From: Galeruca laticollis
Lineage: Eukaryota > Arthropoda > Insecta > Coleoptera > Chrysomelidae
Length of the DNA: 64,000 bases
Assembly (NCBI GenBank): GCA_963921935.1
Contig: OY998180.1
Coordinates: 209,354,744-209,418,743, forward strand
Reading direction: 5' to 3'
Shown: positions 14,165-26,700 of the stretch, in pieces
How the letters are laid out: every line of letters begins with the position of its first letter
Position numbering within the stretch: position 1 is the first letter of the stretch
The notes under the pieces: model-generated
What the model saw: the letters and a program-made list of their open reading frames with translations, nothing else
Told to the model about the DNA's origin: nothing
The model's database searches: none
Translations under genes and position numbers: made by a program

Positions 14165-15300
14165 AATCACAATTGCTAGCAATAAAGAGCAGCACCCAAC
14201 TTATACAAATGCGTTCACAGATCGCTTTCAGGAGACATATATCACAACAAGATTAGACCTACCAACGAAAGAATCAGAAGAAACCTTAATGATGTACAAC
14301 TTTAATTTCCCAACTTTTTACCAACAAATATCCAATCCCCTCCACCCTGGTTGATACCCATACCCAGTATCAATACCAACCTCAATATATTAAATAAAAG
14401 GAAACTCCAATTATCCTGATTAAACAATCTTTTTTAAAGAAACGAAACACTACCAAAACCATATTCACTAACGCTTCCAGACCATCAGGCGGTGTAGGAG
14501 GAGCCATCCTCACCCCAAACACACATCCATAAAACTTAATTTTAAACCGATCACTTCTTCATACACTGCAGAGTTGTATGCAATACAACAAGCACTCATT
14601 TATTTTAAAGAATCTAAAACATCCCTATGTCTAAAAATCACAGACTCACTCAGCTCACTCCAAACTATCTAATACTTGTATACTAAAAATCCAATCACCT
14701 TACTGATTAAAACAGAAATAGCGCACTTAAAAGATGAAGATGCCACCGTAGAATTTATGTTTGTACCATCACATTTCCGTATAAAAAGAAATGAAGAAGT
14801 AGACCAAATTGCCCGATCAGCACCAAACGACCAGTATTGTAACCAAATAGATGAAGTATCTACTAATGACATTAAATTTGTAATACAATCTAAAGTGTTT
14901 AGTGCGTGGCTAAACGTATGGAGTGCAACATAAAATAATCTAAAAGAAATCAAACAATCAGTAAATCCTTCCGAAACAACATCGAAACAACATCGAACAA
15001 CACCAAGTAAGAATATCGCGTTTGTGGCTGGGTCATAGCAATTTAACCCATACACATCTCATCACACCAACTGAGTTACCAATATGTGAAACCTGTCAAA
15101 TACATGTTAGTGTGAAGCATATATATTCATCAAAGCTACAAGAAAACGATACAGCATTTCAGTGAATATAGCGGAAAATACAATAGGTTATTTAAAGTAC
15201 ACCGGCTTATATAAATTATTGTAAATTTTTTGTATTTATACTCTGCGTCTTTTGTCGCTAATGAACCCAGCGGTTGTATCGACTGAAATCAATAAAAAAA
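14162..15300 (+). mobile_element. I/Jockey-type LINE, 3' half with RNase H domain (dead)
   Basis: This continues the element of 11100-12140. Around 14190-14330 it reads like the region after the RT (QHPTYTNAFTDRFQETYI). At 14465 an RNase H-like start is seen (IFTNASRPSGGVGGAIL; the usual first catalytic Asp appears as Asn). Then come YTAELYAIQQALIYFKE (about 14570), KITDSLSSLQ and FVPSHFRIKRNEEVDQIA (14760-14815, where an active enzyme would have SHCGI.GNE.AD). The C-terminal block LWLGHSNLTHTHLI (about 15020) is frameshifted. Multiple stops make it a pseudogene. The whole RT palm is missing between the two halves. Confidence 0.7.
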
Positions 15301-15654
15301 TTATATATTTTCTTTTGATATTTTGATGATTACCCAGTTTCCCTATCTATTCTTCCAGTTTTTCAAGCAGATATTGGTGGAATACACCTCTACACGATAA
15401 TTGTCTTTTCAGGTGGCAAGTTATTGTATAAATAATTGATATTTCAATTAAGATTACAACGTATCTAATTAAAAATTTACGAATTAAAATTTAATAAAAA
15501 AATATTTTATGCTCAAGCAAAATAGTTATTTGTAAAACAAGTGTCACAATGACTCGATTTGTAGTACGAGTATTACAGAAATTTATTTTGGTACAAGTTT
15601 TACACAATATTTTTTATAATTCGCATTTATTTAATTTTTCAAATAAAATAGAAC

Positions 15655-15800
15655 TACATATAATCCCTGTTTTTAAACTAGGAGGAGTGGTTTGAATTTA
15701 AGTTGGCAATTCTGTAGATTACTGATTGGTCAGATCACAGATGGTTTTATTCAGCACTTCTGATATCAAATTTTTTATGTTGACATCTGTTTATAATTGC
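15655..15800. repeat. Terminal fragment of the 59817-60785 long-TIR family
   Basis: Contains CCTGTTTTTAAACTAGGAGG, TTTGAATTTAAGTTGGCAAT and ACTGATTGGTCAGATC in the same order as the left end of 59817-60785. Confidence 0.75.
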
Positions 15801-16081
15801 AGTAAAATTTTGAATTTTTGATGAAAAAATTAATTATTTTTTTATTAATTCCAATAATTTTATCACGATTAATGTGTTTTCCTCTATTTTAATTATTGAT
15901 TTAACTCATTCTACGCTATGTTTCCTTAAGTAAAAGAAGGTTTAAATAATTTAAAATATTTTCATATAGCTCCAACTAAATTATATATTAAAAGTCATAC
16001 GTTAAGAGAAAAAAGGATGATTGTTGTTTGAAATAGAGAAACGGAAGAAATGAAATGAATTGAAAAAGTTACTTGACTTAC

Positions 16082-16244
16082 CGTCGGGATTATTTGTTCC
16101 TGCCGTCGAGGAGCTCTCTTCTGAGCCACTTTCCGGTGAGGCCAAACTTTGGTTTTGTGAAAGTCCTAATCCTAATTGTTCGGCGATTTCCGAGTGATCC
16201 TGATGATGGATATAATCGAATATACTACTTCCAGTCATCTCAAC
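16082..16244 (-). CDS. trh: trachealess (trh) exon: PAS-A part and following linker
   Basis: This 163-bp exon has a polypyrimidine acceptor (TTCTTTTCTTCAG before 16244) and a GTAAGT donor right after 16082. It encodes VEMTGSSIFDYIHHQDHSEI, then AEQLGLGLSQ, then a Ser/Glu/Gly-rich linker ending TNNPD plus one base of a split codon. VEMTGSSIFDYIH..DHSEIA.QLGL followed by a Gly/Ser-rich linker and TNNPD is what trachealess (vertebrate NPAS1/NPAS3) has in PAS-A. The protein is a nuclear bHLH-PAS factor that pairs with Tango/ARNT and specifies trachea, salivary duct and related tubes in flies. The preceding exon is at 37990-38079 (phase 0 junction), 21.7 kb away. The next coding exon was not found in 1-16081. 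Confidence 0.93.
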
Positions 16245-16365
16245 CTGAAGAAAAGAACAAGTCAAAGACCTCGAAAGAGAATATACAGGAATCAAACAAC
16301 TAGAATATACTTTATAAAGCAAGTTGGACTGATGTTAGTTATATTGTTCTTATTAATCCAAAGGA

Positions 16366-16370
<5 letters not shown>

Positions 16371-16417
<47 letters not shown>

Positions 16418-16536
16418 GGAAAGGTTTCCGCGGTTAGAATTATGAACAAACGAACTAGGTTCACGGGTTGAACCGCGTTGGAAATTTGAAATTACAAGTT
16501 TCCAACGCGGTTCAACCCGTGAACCTAGTTCGTTTG

Positions 16537-16594
<58 letters not shown>

Positions 16595-16630
16595 TTTTCA
16601 AAATTGACGCCCGTCCTTTCCGAATATGAA
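16371..16630. repeat. Large imperfect palindrome with 44-bp hairpin arms inside (TA)n tracts
   Basis: Arms 16441-16484 and 16499-16542 are inverted copies with one mismatch and a 14-nt loop. The arm core reads CTAGGTTCACGGGTTGAACC. (TA)n tracts lie on both sides (16371-16415 and 16541-16591). Outside them, ATATTCGGAAAGG (about 16412) and CCTTTCCGAATAT (about 16615) form a second inverted pair. It lies about 130 bp upstream of the trh exon on the transcribed strand, so the intron RNA could fold into a long hairpin close to the 3' splice site. Confidence 0.9.
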
Positions 16631-16639
16631 TCTTGGGAC

Positions 16640-17400
16640 TAAAATTAAATCGTAAGAATAAAAATTTCACGTTCGTTCCTTGGTTACACAGTTATTGGTA
16701 ATAGAAACAAAGTGGGGTATTATCATTTGAAAATGCAAACCCGACGCTGAATCATCGTCCATGGACGATGGCTGAATTAAGTTGGTTATATAGAATGTTT
16801 GAACTGATTGCATTATCATTTGATAATCCAACCCAAATGTTTATTTAGCGTCGTCTTTGATGACATCTTACATCTTTTACGGGTTAAATACGTTATCGAA
16901 TAACCATCTACAAAAATTAATCAGAAGTTCACTGGAAGTTTTAGTGCATATGGTCATATAATGACAGAAGTTGACAGAACTAATAATACATTTTTAACAT
17001 CACTATAGCAAACTATGCCAGTCATTTGTTATAAGCTGACTCTTCGTTTTCAATAAAGTTTATAGATTGAATTTTAGATCTTTGTTTTTTATCAATACTG
17101 CGGGAACCAAGGACAAACCGATTTTTTTTTTATTACTACAATTTAATTTGTTTTAGTCACTCGATTCATATTAGGAAAAGACGGGCTCCAATTTTGAGAG
17201 TATAGAAAACATACAAGTATTCCCTATTGCATATATTAATAAACAACTTTTATCAACAAACTAGAGATTTTTCAACCAATTTAAATCATATATAACTTGA
17301 TCTAAAAAATTGGTTGGTTAAAAAAAACTGTTGAAAACTGTTCTTTCCCAAAAATTTAAACAGCATCGTAGAATTGAAATGTAATCCTAACGTGAATGGA
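16640..17400. other. No gene recognised
   Basis: AT-rich intronic sequence. CATCGTCCATGGACGATG near 16754 is a short palindrome. No coding potential or element end is evident. Confidence 0.5.
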
Positions 17401-17406
17401 AATAAA

Positions 17407-18210
17407 CGGTTTTAAAGATTAAAACTAACTTTTACGCATCTGTCCTATCCTATCTTATCCTATCCTATGATGAAATTGTCACTTGTATAAACTTCGGAGG
17501 CTGTATCGTGCTAACAAACTAAAAATTCTCCAAAAATGCTGGTACCATAGCATCCGTTGTACTGGCTCTAGTGAGCTGTAAATCAATAGGGTTCTTCTGT
17601 GAGACGCCCTGAACAAGGTCCAATCATTAAATTAGTCACTTGTATATACTCTGGAGGCAGTATCGTGTTGAAAAAACTGAAATTTCTTCAAAAATGACAA
17701 AAATGTCGTACTTCAAGTACCATAGTACCCGTTGTACTGGTTGTGGTCAGCTGAAAATCAATAGAGCTCATTTGTGATATGACCTCAACAATACTCAATC
17801 ATAAAATTGCTGACTTGTTGCACTCCGGAGGCTGTATCGTGCTAACAAACTAAAATTCCTACAAAAATTAAAAAAATGTACTTCAAGTACCATAACACTC
17901 GTTGTACTGGCTCAGGGCAGCTAAAAAACATTAGGGTTCATCTGGGAGATGACCTTAACAATACTTAATCATAAAATTGGTGACTTGATGCACTCCGAAG
18001 GCTGTATCGTGCTAACGAGACATGTTACGAAAAATGGCAGACATACACATAGGATTTTTTTCTTAAAACCGTTTGTTCGTGTTGTTCTTGCTGAAAAACG
18101 TGAAAAGAAGTAAAAAAAATCCAAAATTCAAAACTTTTTTGGGGTAAATCAATACTTTTCTCGCATATTAGATAGGTTGGGAGGAAAACTAAAAATCTAT
18201 CAATAAAAGT
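17407..18210 (-). mobile_element. Helentron-like non-autonomous element, copy 1 (about 170-bp internal repeats)
   Basis: This is the opposite-strand relative of 20439-21433. In minus orientation the 5' region contains CTATCTAATATGCGAGAAAA, followed by a GTTCGTG/GTTGTTC block and then tandem units starting TTGTTAGCACGATACAGCC. Conserved unit starts fall near 18018, 17848, a degraded one about 17670, and 17517, i.e. steps of about 166-172 bp. The 3' end holds GTAAAAGTTAGTTTT, a small GTTTT/AAAAC hairpin and CCGTTTAT. No ORF is present. Confidence 0.7.
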
Positions 18211-18331
18211 CATCGAGCCATTCTCTAAGTATGTTTTGCGGAGCCCTGATTGTATCAGTTTTGTACATTTCTTCTTTGGACTAAACTCTCTTACGCAGTA
18301 ACATTATTAATCAAGAAGAATGGAACGTTGA

Positions 18332-19205
<874 letters not shown>

Positions 19206-19289
19206 AATAATAATAATAAACAGACAACAGTGTTCCAGGCCTGTAACAAAATAACTGTATTCAAAAGAAAATTAGATTTTTGGATAATT

Positions 19290-21761
19290 TGCATTTCTTT
19301 AAAACTTCATTTATTTGAACTAATGTTCAATTCAAACTTGTTGACGCGTTTCACTAACAGAGCAGCTTTATCAAAATAAATGAAGGTATAATATAAAAAT
19401 GTCTTAATATATACAGTGCATAAATACATAATTCTATTTACTAATGTTAACAAAGGTATTGAAAGAAATTACCTGGAAATTCGATCACTACGATCATTCC
19501 TAAGCTATCTTTTAGGTAAAAAGGTTTAATAAAGGAGAGTTATTGATATCTATTTGGTCGTTAAGAAGATTACCTGAATATTTATTTTTGTTAATCTCAA
19601 GGGCCTCTAATAAATTTAATCTAAAGGAATTACCGACTATATGGAGAATTTCAAAAAATTTGGGTCGAAAATGTGTTGGTTTTCTAATAAATGATTTGAA
19701 TAGTTAGAATCTAATTTTTTGTTGTCTTAGCTACGTTTGTGTTTCGAAATTTTAAAATTTCTAAAAGTTCTACCGATATAAATTTTATCACAGTTGTCAT
19801 TACCACATTTTAATTTATAAACTCCTGATTTGTTTAATTTTGAAGATTTAGATTTATTATTTTTAATGAATTTGGATAAATTGTGATCAGTTTTAAAGGA
19901 AATATTCATGTCTAAAGTTTCTAAAAATGATTTAATTTTTAAGGATGGCGTTCCAAAGTATGTTAAGCTTTTAAATTGTTTATTATTTTTATCTGAAGGG
20001 AATACTTGTTCTAAAGTCTGTTTTTTTATATTTTTATTTATGATATTGTCAATTAAATTTGGATCGTAATTATTATTAACTGCTATTTGTTTTATGATAT
20101 TTAATTCTTTGTTATAATTATTAATATTTAATGGGTTAAGAGTCTGTGTATCATACTATTGAAAGCTGCTAGTTTATGACTGCATGGGTGGACCGAACTA
20201 TTATGAATTGTAATATCTATATGTGATGGTTTATGAAATATAGAAGAATCATGTTTATAATTTATATTTGAAATTGTAAGGTCTAGAAAGTTTATAGACT
20301 TATTTTGTTCAAGCTCTACGGAAAATTTGATATTATCGTGAATTGAGTTTATGTAAGTAATGAAGCACTCTAATTGTCTATTTGTACCGATGAAGCTAGC
20401 TAAAATGTCGTCCACATATCGGTGCCACTACATAAATTTTACTTTTCCGCTTAACTTATCTAATATGCGAGAAAAGTATAGGTTTACCCCAAAAAAAGTT
20501 GGAATTTTGAAAAAAATTTTTGAGTTATTTTTATGTTTTCCGTCAACAACAACACGAAAAAACGGTTTTTAGAAAAAAAATCCTGTGTGTATGTCGTCGT
20601 CGTCGTCGTCGTTGTCGTCGGCCACTTTTCCTTACATGTCTTGTTAGCACGATACAGCCTCCGGAGTGCAATAAGTCACCAATTTTATGATGGAATATTG
20701 TTAAGGACATGTCACAGATGCACCCGATTCCTTTTCAGCTCACCAGAGCCAGTACAACGGGTGCTATGGTACTTCAAGTACGACATTTTGTCATTTTTTG
20801 AGAAATTTCAGTTTGTTAGCACGATACAGCGTCCGGATTTCAACAAGCCACCAATTTTATGATTGAATATTATTCAGGATATCTCACTGATGCACCCTAT
20901 TGATTTTCAGCTCACCAGAGCCAGTACAACGGGTGCTATGGTACTTGAAGTACGACTTTTTTGTCAATTTTTGAGAAATTTCAGTTTGTTAGCACGATAC
21001 AGCCTCTGGAGCTCAACAAATCACCAATTTTATGATTGAATATTATTCAGGACACCATACAAATGAACCATATTGATGTTCAGCTCACCAGAACCAGTAC
21101 AACAGGTGCTACAGTACTTTAAGTACGATATTTTTGTCATTTTTGGAGAATTTTAAATTTGTTAGCACGATACAGCCTCCAGAGAGTATACGATTGATCA
21201 ATTTTTTGATTGAATATTGTTTAAGGTGTCTCACAGATGTACCCTATTGATTTTCAGTTGACAAGAGCGAGTACAACGGGTCCTATAAATCCAGATATAC
21301 TAAATTTTTGGTTATTTTTGGAGAAATTTTGGTTTGTTAGCACGATACATCCCCTCAAGTGTATACAAGTAACAATTTTATGTTCAGTGCCACAGACGCG
21401 GAAAAGTTAGTTTTCATCTTTAAAACCGTTTATATTACTAAAGGGTTGTTAATGAATTATTTTTTCTATATTATCCATGAAAATTTCTGCTAGTAGGGAG
21501 CTGATGGGGTTGCCCATAATCAAACCGTCTTTACTGCTATAAACCTCTCCATTGAAATGAAAATAATTTTGATTCGAACACACTTTTAATAAAGTAATGA
21601 TATATGATACCTTCATTCGTTTTGACAAAGCTACTGTGTTAGTGAAACGCGTCAACAAGTTTAAATTGAACATTAGTTCAAATAAATGAAGATTTAAACA
21701 AACTATATTGTTTTATTTCATCGTTCAGTATGGATCTTCATCAAGTAAAAACCTCATCTAT
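19290..21761 (-). mobile_element. Penelope-like element, second copy of the 42.2 kb family, split by an insertion
   Basis: Minus-strand pieces in order: ITLLKVCSNQNYFHFNGEVY...MGNPISSLLAEIFMDN (21600-21449), then, beyond an inserted element, MDDILASFIGTNRQLE and NFLDLTISN (20415-20128; the YKDD motif of the sister copy is degraded), MIHRLL, then the GIY-YIG start SGVYKLKCGNDNCDKIYIGR (about 19820). The right end carries a 160-bp inverted terminal arm (21603-21761) fused straight to RT sequence. The left arm ends at 19290 and lacks the outermost part. The insertion at 20439-21433 interrupts it exactly where the sister copy is continuous. Confidence 0.85.
20439..21433 (+). mobile_element. Helentron-like non-autonomous element, copy 2, with five 173-bp monomer starts
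   Basis: Inserted in the PLE at 19290-21761. The left flank ends TTTTAC and the right flank resumes at TTACTAA, suggesting a short duplication. The 5' end has ACTTTTCCGC, matching inverted GCGGAAAAGT near the 3' end (about 21398-21407), like the subterminal inverted repeats of Helentrons/DINE-1. A (GTC)n microsatellite lies at 20594-20622. TTGTTAGCAC starts monomers at 20641, 20813, 20986, 21159 and 21333, a period of 172-174 bp. A GTTTT/AAAAC hairpin precedes the 3' end. It has no coding capacity. Confidence 0.75.
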
Positions 21762-21769
21762 TCAAATAA

Positions 21770-22310
21770 AATCTTTGTAGATTTATTTTGAAAAATGAAG
21801 AAAATGTTGATTATGTAGAGACTGTGAAGAATTGAAACAAAATAATAAGTTTTCCTAAAACATTGTTAAGGCAAAATTAGTTTGATTTTCGAGAAAAAGC
21901 TCAAAATGGTCGCCAGCTGTGAAGTTCATAACATGAACCAAAATCAATAGGTTAAGGAGGAAGTATAATGAAAATCTATGCAAGTTATCAAAAATTGTTG
22001 AAGAAGTGCTAACTACAATTTTCATTTTAAGTTTAGGTGACTTTAACATATGAACACCGCCTTAATGTATTTTTCAAATTGGGCTTTATCCATTTTATGT
22101 CAAAAATTCATCTATACTCGAAAATTTCAAATTTTTGACATTGATTATTCCTACTTTTATTGAAAAATTAATTGGAATTGGATTTTTTTTGGTTGTGTTT
22201 CGTATGAACACTAGCAAATGAATTATCTTGTTTTGTAAGAAGCAATTTAACGCACAAGCTTATGTTGTCCGTTTTCATCGTGAAAATCCCTGAAAAAAAT
22301 TCATTTTAGA
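21770..22310. other. No gene recognised
   Basis: AT-rich sequence without element ends or coding signal that I can support. Confidence 0.5.
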
Positions 22311-22319
22311 TGTGGTAGT

Positions 22320-22500
22320 TTCTCGACATGTACGGTATACATTTTATCCGTTCGCCGCCTCCCGAAGCAGCAACTGCCTCGTTGGAGAATGCTCCTCACG
22401 TTCTTCTCTGCAGCAGCGTGCTCGCCATTCATAATAGGACTGGCGGGGCCCATAATCAATAGGGTATTTGCAACTGCAGGGAAAATGGCCGACCTTACAA
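22320..22500. other. GC-richer block of unknown nature
   Basis: About 180 bp stands out from the AT-rich surroundings (for example GCCGCCTCCCGAAGCAGC and GGACTGGCGGGGCCC). Several frames are open for 40-70 codons, but none matches a family I know, and no confident splice pair bounds it. It could be an unknown exon, a conserved intronic regulatory block or an old repeat fragment. Confidence 0.3.
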
Positions 22501-22899
22501 GAATACGCACATGTTAGCACCTACGAAAAATACCTATGATCGACTCACTTCATATTTTCAGAAATTTTTTAGTCGCCCTCACTTTTTCCGGGAAAATTTG
22601 CTTTCTTCTATACAAAAAATATCGAATGTACACATAATTATCATGGTTGAGTATCTCAAGGATTTCCAATTATTTTTATATATAGGGTGATCTTGAAAAT
22701 GACAATTATAATAAGGATAGTGAAAGCTGAAAGACAAATATTTAATAGAAAGACTGGAATTGTGAATAATATGCAAGAACAAGCGAGCTGGTTTATATAT
22801 AGGTATGTCAACAACTACATAATAATAACCACATTCTGTGTATGCTAAAATTTAATTTGGACAATTCTGTATTTTATTCTAAAGGACTACACAATACCT

Positions 22900-23560
22900 T
22901 AATAGTAGGCTAAACGGACACAAATATACCAAAAATGCCTCAACAGCTTTACACAAGCATGAATCTAGTGAAAAACACGAATTCAACTTTTCAAACACTA
23001 AAATTATAGCACAGGACAACAACTACCAAAAGCTTCTGATGAAGGAAATTATATGCATAAAAAAGGAACAGCATACAGTTAATGATAAGCAGGACACCAA
23101 TCATTTAAGCCATATTTATCACAATTTAATACTGTAAGCGGCTAATAAGTATTATTTCTATTTATGACCACCTCGTATTTTTCCATTTTATTAATTGATA
23201 TACACCTTGCCTCTTAACAAATTAAAAACTAACAAACAAAAACCGGAACACATATTTCAAAATGAAAAAACGAAAACAATAGTCGAACCTTCTGTCTGTC
23301 CATTCATTATTTTAACGTAAACATGTCAACATCGAGGTACGTACCACAATAAGACTTAATTTAGAAATTTTATACGTACATGTGATACTTTTTATTTTTT
23401 AATTTTTAATGTCTAATGTTTAATTGTTATTGTCTTCATTGTAAACCATCCGGTTTCAATTTAAATCCTTTTACTCGTAGGTACTTCTAAACATAATAAA
23501 ACAATATTTGAAAAAGCCTACTATGATAGGCGAAACGTCATAAGTTACTCGTATTTTCTT
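22900..23560 (+). mobile_element. Penelope-like 3' fragment: GIY-YIG C-terminus and 3' end with hairpin motif
   Basis: The plus strand 22905-23140 reads RLNGHKYTKNASTALHKHES, KHEFNFSNTKII, LLMKEIICIKKEQHTVND and NHLSHIYHNLIL then stop, which is the C-terminal part of a PLE GIY-YIG domain (NRL..H..., ALT.H...H.FNF...KIL, ...EM..I). It is followed by about 400 bp of 3' sequence that ends in a small hairpin (GCCTA ... TAGGC) followed at once by GAAAC (23509-23536). No RT is present; this is a distinct family from its neighbours. Confidence 0.7.
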
Positions 23561-23700
23561 CATGAAACCTATACCCAAGAAAAATCCAAAAATCCAAAAA
23601 AAAAGATATATAGAGAGAGAGACAAGTAATCACGGCTGAACTATTAACAAACAAAATTGAAAATATCACGGGGATTGCAGCCTAAATAATATTAAATATT

Positions 23701-26700
23701 CTTGTTATACAACACCAAGCGCTTTCGAAAGACTATTTCTTTCTTTTTCAAGGTTGCATGTTAGAATTATAAGAAATCAAAGAAAACAGGATACATAGTA
23801 ATCACCTCCGATTTAAGTTAAAGTTAAAATCAATGCCTCAACATTGAATTAAAATGCAATAGGAAACCAAAAAATTGAAAAATTGAAACACTGAAAAAAT
23901 TGACACATTGCAAAATTGAGTTTAAATTAACAACATAAATTAATACTTAGCTAAAATCCCTCCTGAAGGAACACATTTTGGTTTTTTTAACTTCACCACT
24001 ACTACATTTTGACAGAGAATATTTAAAACTGATTCGGTTGTTTCAAGTGTATCTAGTTTTTGAATAGACAGTAATGTTTTTTACTTTACCATACCTGCTT
24101 TCAGTCGTATTCTATTCAAGCGAGTTTGTTTTATTATATGTCAAACATACCAGGGTAGTTAGAAAATTGCAAAGTGGGATACCAAATGTTGCACCAAAAC
24201 TATCAATGAGATTAATATTTAAAATTTTGGATCTTGATGTCCAATTACTGTTAAAAATTTTTTCTCTTGCAAAAAATCTTTTTCTTTCATATAACAGTTG
24301 CCTGCTGTTATCATTTGGTAGGTTATTTATAACAAGGAGTTGAATATGCTCAGAGCCACCAAACAGCATGAACTCTCACTTCATCCGTCCCACGGCTGTG
24401 AACACATCCAGGCAGTTATCGCGTGTAAAAAAGCACAGGCTAAAAGAGGACAACACCAATAGGTGGTAAGTTTTATTATCACAAGAGGTTTCCTTACAGA
24501 AAAGAAAAAAAAATTAATCAAAGTCCAGTCTCTCACCCTGGAATTTAAGATTCTGAAATTGCCAACTTCAGAGGCTGTCACCCTCTGAGTAGCAAGAGTT
24601 TTTTTTTAAATTCTAAACTTTTTAATTTAATTATACAACAAACTTCAAAGAGGGAAATGGCAAGCCCCTGTCAAGTTTGTCAGTCCCGACAGAGGTAGGA
24701 ACTCACCACAAACCTCCCCGAAATGCTGTTGGTTCAAATTAGTACTCTCAATGCCTGGTGTCATTTGATTCAACATGCTATACTATTACTTTTTTGTAAA
24801 TTATGTTATAGTGTGAAAAAATGTTTATAGCGGAGTTAGCTGATAGTGCAACGCCCGTGAAAGAAACGCCACAATTTCCACACAGACATCCCACAGCAAC
24901 TAACTAAGGGAAGAATCGTCACTGCTAGCTGGGTTGACATTTGTAAAATGCAACAAATATGTATAAATCTTACTTATATCATCGATGTCAGATTTTTTAT
25001 TCATAGTTAGGTCATTTACTTGGATGTGGTACATTTCTAAGAATTTACGTTTATTTCTATTTCTTTCAACTTCCAAAATCTCACAATTTCCAAAATCTAC
25101 GTGATGTGTCTCATCTATTATGTGTTCTGCAAGAGCACATTTTCTTTTCCCTAACCTACTATCACTTTTATGTTGTACCAAACGATTTTTTAAATTTTGT
25201 GAGGTTTCACCTATATACGTCTTCTCACAATTCATACATGGTATTTGATAGACCACATTTGTACGTTGGAGGGTCTCATCTTTGTGTTTAAGTTTAGTGA
25301 ACAATTGGTTTAAAGGCTGCGCTGATTTTTGTGCAATTTTTACTGTGGAAATATCTTTGAAATGTTTAATAATTTTATCAGAGATTTCACCAAGATATGG
25401 TATTGATCCGAAAACAACATTAGGTTGGTTTTCACCTTTTGTGTGATTCCTATCTCTGCTCATCCCCCCAAGGACAGTTCGATCACTTTGCGTGTTAAAA
25501 ATCAACTTTTTTAAAATATGTGAAGGGTAACTATTTTGTAATAAAATGTCAAACAATTCTCTATAATTTTTTTGTAAACATGATGGGTGTGAGATCTTTT
25601 TTATTCTATTTTTAAGTCCTAAAACCAAGTTCATTTTCATTTTATATGGATGATAAGACATGTAATTCATATACCTACCTGAAAAAGTTGGTTTTTTGTA
25701 CCAATCTAAGATCAGGGTATTTGAGTTAGTTCTGATCACTTTCGTGTCTAAAAAAGGTACAAATCTATCACGTTCTTCTTCCACTGTAAACTGTATATTA
25801 TGGTGGTAGCTATTGAAAATATTTAAAATTGTTCCAACTTGGTTGTTAGGCACCGCGGTGATGATATCATCAACATATTTTTTCAAAAAGGGTATGTGAA
25901 AGTTGACCTTATTCAGGCAATCAGCAATCAAATCATCCATGACGAACTGAGCAAAAATAGGAGACACAGGACTGCCCATTGGGACACCAAAAATCTGTCT
26001 ATAAAACTGCTTGTCAAAAACAAAACAAGTATTATTGCTAATGAAATCTACCATTTTTAAAAAATTACCCAGACTAAATTTAAAATTTAAAAAAAACTCT
26101 TGCTACTCAGAGGGTGACAGCCTCTGAAGTTGGCAATTTCAGAATCTTAAATTCCAGGGTGAGAGACTGGACTTTGATTAATTTTTTTTTCTTTTCTGTA
26201 AGGAAACCTCTTGTGATAATAAAACTTACCACCTATTGGTGTTGTCCTCTTTTAGCCTGTGCTTTTTTACACGCGATAACTGCCTGGATGTGTTCACAGC
26301 CGCGGGACGGATGAAGTGAGAGTTCATGCTGTTTGGTGGCTCTGAGCATATTCAACTCCTTGTTATAAATAACCTACCAAATGATAACAACAGGCAACTG
26401 TTATATGAAAGAAAAAGAATTTTTTTGCAAGAAGAAAAAGTTTTTAACAGTAATTGGACATCAAGATCCAAAATTTTAAATATTAATCTCATTGCTAGTT
26501 TTGGTGCAACATTTGGTATCCCACTTTGCAATTTTCTAACTACCCTGGTATGTTTGACATATAATAAAACAAACTCGCTTGAATAGAATACGACTGAAAG
26601 CAGGTATGGTAAAGTAAAAAATATTACTGTCTATTCAAAAACTAGATACACTAGAAACAACCGAATCAGTTTTAAATATTCTCTGTCAAAATGTAGTAGT

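Noticed and set aside
16496..16530. tRNA B-box-like GGTTCAACCC in the hairpin arm
   Set aside because: No A box, cloverleaf or anticodon arm; the sequence is explained by the palindrome.
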